DNA of 6,414 nt from NCBI GenBank assembly GCA_023131935.1, contig JAGLYY010000111.1, positions 1 through 6,414 of the forward strand, written 5' to 3'. Below, piece after piece: positions 4,113 through 6,414 of the stretch. Position 1 is the stretch's first letter. Each line of letters opens with the position of its first letter. The translations under genes and the position numbers were made by a program. A model generated the notes under the pieces. It was not told the DNA's origin and ran no database searches. It worked only from the letters and a program-made list of their open reading frames with translations. This DNA is from Spirochaetales bacterium. GTDB taxonomy: Bacteria > Spirochaetota > Spirochaetia > JAGLYY01.

Positions 4113-6414
4113 AGTATTGCATATAGCATTGGAAAAGATAAATATAAAAACTGGATTGTCGCGGAAACTGATTTCATTCCTGAAAACTCCGGTAAATTTG
4201 AAACTATATTCTCCCTTGGAAATGGTTACATGGGACTCCGCTCGGCAACGGAAGAACGATACTCCGGTGAGGTGCGGGGCTGCTATGTCGCGGGATTGTT
4301 TGATAAATTCCCGGGTGAGGTTACGGAACTACCCAATATTCCGGATTGGACAAACATCGGGATAAAACTTGATAGAGAAATATTCAGTCTTTTCAGAGGG
4401 AAGATCCTGTCCTGCCAGAGGCATCTGAATATACGGGATGGTGAGGTTGTCAGGAATATCGAATGGATGAGTCCTTCGGGGAAAAAGACCCAACTGATAT
4501 TTAGACGATTTGTGTCCATGCGCGATCTGAATGTCGCTGCTATAAAAATTGAAATCCGTCCTGTTAATTATTCCGGTACTATCGAATTTTTTTCAGGAAT
4601 TGACGGCCAGGTTTCTAACAGCGGGGTCCAGCATTTCAAAGAGGGTAATTCAAGACTTTATAAGGACGGCATTGTTTCGATTACATCAAGGACCCAGGAA
4701 TCGAACATCGGGCTTACTGTCGCCGTAAAACATCGCTTTTCCATGGATGGTGATGGGACAGCGGAAGCGGAAAAGGTCCGGACCGGAAGGCGGCAGATTT
4801 TTCTCTCATCCAGGCACGAAATCAGGAAGGGTAAAACCTTCCGTATGGAAAAACTGGTTACAGTTTGTTCAACCCGTGATCCTGAATTCAGGGAGAAAGA
4901 GGCAATATCAGATAAAGAACTGGAAAAAGACGCGATAGAGAAGCTTAAGGAAGCCGCCGGTATGGGGTATGGCAATCTTTTTAAAATTCATAAAGCGGAA
5001 TGGAGCAGAATATGGGAAGACGCCGATATCTCTATTGATGGCCCCGATTTTGATCAGCTTGCGATCCGTTTTTCCATCTTTCATATCCACCAGATGACAC
5101 CGGCGCATGATGAACGAATAAGCATTGCCGGCAAGGGGATTTCAGGGGAGGGGTATAAAGGCCACGCGTTCTGGGACACCGAAATTTTTCTCCTGCCCGT
5201 TCATATTTATGCCTCACCGGAAACCGCTAAAAAGCTTCTTCTTTACCGTTATCAATCACTTGCGGGAGCAAGAAAAAAGGCGATGGAAAACGGTTTCAAG
5301 GGGGCGATGTATCCCTGGGAATCGGCAGATACGGGAGAAGAAGTGACCCCAAAATGGGGAGGAGTTGATATAAAAACAGGTGAACAAATAAGGATTTGGA
5401 GCGGCGATCTGGAACTCCATATTACCTGCGATATAGTATACAGCATCTGGCAATATTTCGAGGTTACCCGGGATTACGATTTTATGTACAAGTATGGATT
5501 GGAGATCATGCTGGATACATCACGGTTCTGGGCAAGCAGGCTGGAATATAATAAAGCGGAAGATCGGTATGAGATAACCGATATAATGGGACCTGATGAG
5601 TATAGTGAACATGTAGATAATAACGCGTTTACAAATTACATGGTTAAGTGGCAGATGAACAAAACCCTCCGTTTTTCCGGATGGATCATGGAGAATGAGG
5701 CGGAAGCGTGGACAAGAGTCACTGCCAAATTAAAGCTTTCCATGGAAGAGCTGGATGACTGGAAAGAAAAGGCGGAAAAAATATATTTTCCTGTGGATAA
5801 GGTGACCGGTTTTATCCATCAATATGAAGGTTTTACGGATAAGAAGATGATTGATCTTTCCAAATACAAGGGAAAAGTTGGCGCTATCATGGAAGATTAC
5901 AGCTGGGAAGACTTGATACATAGTCAGGTGCTCAAGCAGGCTGATGTGGTAATGCTCCTCTATCTTGCAGGTGATGATTTTTCCAGAAAAACAAAAAAGG
6001 TAAACTGGAACTATTATGAACCTAAAACCCTCCATGATTCCTCATTAAGTGCCGGCATGCATGCAATTGTGGCAGCTGATATGGATGATGTGGAAAAAGG
6101 GTACGAGTATTTTCAGGAATCCATACGGATTGATTTTGGTGAGAATATGCAGAGTTGTGACGCCGGACTTCATGCGGCATCCCATGGCGGCAACTGGCAG
6201 GCAGTTGTAAATGGCTTTGGCGGAGTCCGTATTACAAACGATGGAACGTTAAGGATCAATCCCCGTCTTCCGGAAGAATGGAACGGCCTGAAATACAATC
6301 TTACATGGCGGGGGACAGTGTGTCGTGTTGATGTCAATAAAAAGGAATTGTTCCTGAAGCCTTTATCATCAATAGAGAAGCCCTTTCAGGTGGAAGTGTA
6401 TGGTAAAAAGTATC
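4110..6414 (+). CDS. Glycoside hydrolase family 65 phosphorylase (kojibiose/nigerose/trehalose/maltose phosphorylase type), 3' end cut by window
   Basis: The frame is open from GTG 4110 to the window end, 768 residues. GH65 phosphorylases run about 750-800, so only a few residues are probably missing. There is no signal peptide, so it is cytoplasmic. The N-terminal beta-sandwich domain shows FSLGNGYMGLRSATEE (34-49) and then YVAGLFDKFPGEVTELPN. The (alpha/alpha)6 barrel shows GHAFWDTEIFLLP (351-363), MYPWESADTGEE (400-411) and the catalytic block GPDEYSEHVDNNAFTNYM (494-511), with Glu497 as the expected general acid. SQVLKQADVVMLLY and HDSSLSAGMHA (642-652) follow; the latter loop is expected to hold phosphate and argues for a phosphorylase rather than a hydrolase. 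GGNWQAVVNGFGG (693-705) leads into the C-terminal beta domain. The reaction is alpha-glucoside plus phosphate to beta-glucose 1-phosphate plus acceptor, with inversion. The motif style seems nearest kojibiose phosphorylases, but the acceptor is not determined. Residue 499 is Ser where many relatives have His. The gene sits 58 bases after the importer genes and probably shares their operon. Confidence 0.93.
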   Translation, partial: MSIAYSIGKDKYKNWIVAETDFIPENSGKFETIFSLGNGYMGLRSATEERYSGEVRGCYVAGLFDKFPGEVTELPNIPDWTNIGIKLDREIFSLFRGKILSCQRHLNIRDGEVVRNIEWMSPSGKKTQLIFRRFVSMRDLNVAAIKIEIRPVNYSGTIEFFSGIDGQVSNSGVQHFKEGNSRLYKDGIVSITSRTQESNIGLTVAVKHRFSMDGDGTAEAEKVRTGRRQIFLSSRHEIRKGKTFRMEKLVTVCSTRDPEFREKEAISDKELEKDAIEKLKEAAGMGYGNLFKIHKAEWSRIWEDADISIDGPDFDQLAIRFSIFHIHQMTPAHDERISIAGKGISGEGYKGHAFWDTEIFLLPVHIYASPETAKKLLLYRYQSLAGARKKAMENGFKGAMYPWESADTGEEVTPKWGGVDIKTGEQIRIWSGDLELHITCDIVYSIWQYFEVTRDYDFMYKYGLEIMLDTSRFWASRLEYNKAEDRYEITDIMGPDEYSEHVDNNAFTNYMVKWQMNKTLRFSGWIMENEAEAWTRVTAKLKLSMEELDDWKEKAEKIYFPVDKVTGFIHQYEGFTDKKMIDLSKYKGKVGAIMEDYSWEDLIHSQVLKQADVVMLLYLAGDDFSRKTKKVNWNYYEPKTLHDSSLSAGMHAIVAADMDDVEKGYEYFQESIRIDFGENMQSCDAGLHAASHGGNWQAVVNGFGGVRITNDGTLRINPRLPEEWNGLKYNLTWRGTVCRVDVNKKELFLKPLSSIEKPFQVEVYGKKY

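Noticed and set aside
4117..4365. Plus-strand open frame overlapping the start of the GH65 gene in another frame.
   Set aside because: It has no ribosome binding site of its own, and the GH65 frame from GTG 4110 has family motifs across the same bases.
5730..6035. Minus-strand open frame of about 100 codons opposite the GH65 gene.
   Set aside because: The + strand encodes conserved GH65 blocks throughout; the antisense frame has no support.

Overview
The window looks like part of a bacterial carbohydrate-utilisation locus, with all genes on the + strand. In order it holds the 3' part of a LacI/GalR-family repressor, a secreted sugar-binding protein, two membrane permeases of a CUT1-type (maltose-like) ABC importer, and a nearly complete glycoside hydrolase family 65 (GH65) phosphorylase that runs off the 3' end. 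Coding density is high and base composition is moderate by eye (mid-40s % GC). The binding protein's export signal ends in Leu-Phe-Ala-Asn-Gly-Lys-Gln-Glu-Ala. That 'FANG.QE' junction is one I associate with spirochaete (Treponema/Spirochaeta-type) binding proteins, so a spirochaete host is my best guess, but it is inference only.

Layout: 1-687, regulator C-terminal sugar-sensing domain, with the DNA-binding domain lying upstream of the window. 688-813, a 126-base intergenic region with a possible weak terminator for the regulator, a candidate LacI-family operator (CCGAAGCGCTTTGG, centre 739/740) and a strong ribosome binding site. 814-2115, substrate-binding protein. 2128-2153, a 10-bp GC-rich hairpin between the binding-protein and permease genes. 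2179-3174 and 3179-4051, two permeases in tight succession, 4 bases apart. 4052-4109, a short gap with a TATAAT box and a good ribosome binding site. 4110-6414, GH65 phosphorylase with a GTG start and no stop in the window. No stretch over 300 bases lacks a gene.

How it likely works (inference from the families): the binding protein captures a small alpha-glucoside outside the cytoplasmic membrane and the two permeases import it. ATP hydrolysis would come from an ATPase subunit not encoded in this window. The cytoplasmic GH65 enzyme would split the sugar with inorganic phosphate to beta-glucose 1-phosphate plus the acceptor sugar, saving one ATP compared with hydrolysis and kinase. The LacI-family protein would sense the sugar or a product and control the operon through the operator in front of the binding-protein gene. 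The exact sugar (kojibiose, nigerose, trehalose, maltose or another alpha-glucoside) cannot be read from this sequence with confidence; overall motif style leans to the kojibiose-phosphorylase-like part of GH65.

I see no mobile element, CRISPR array, tRNA or rRNA. The locus is a recognisable type rather than a wholly new system. The most notable details are a nine-G tract inside the repressor gene, the intercistronic hairpin, the operator candidate, and an unusual Ser next to the GH65 catalytic motif.
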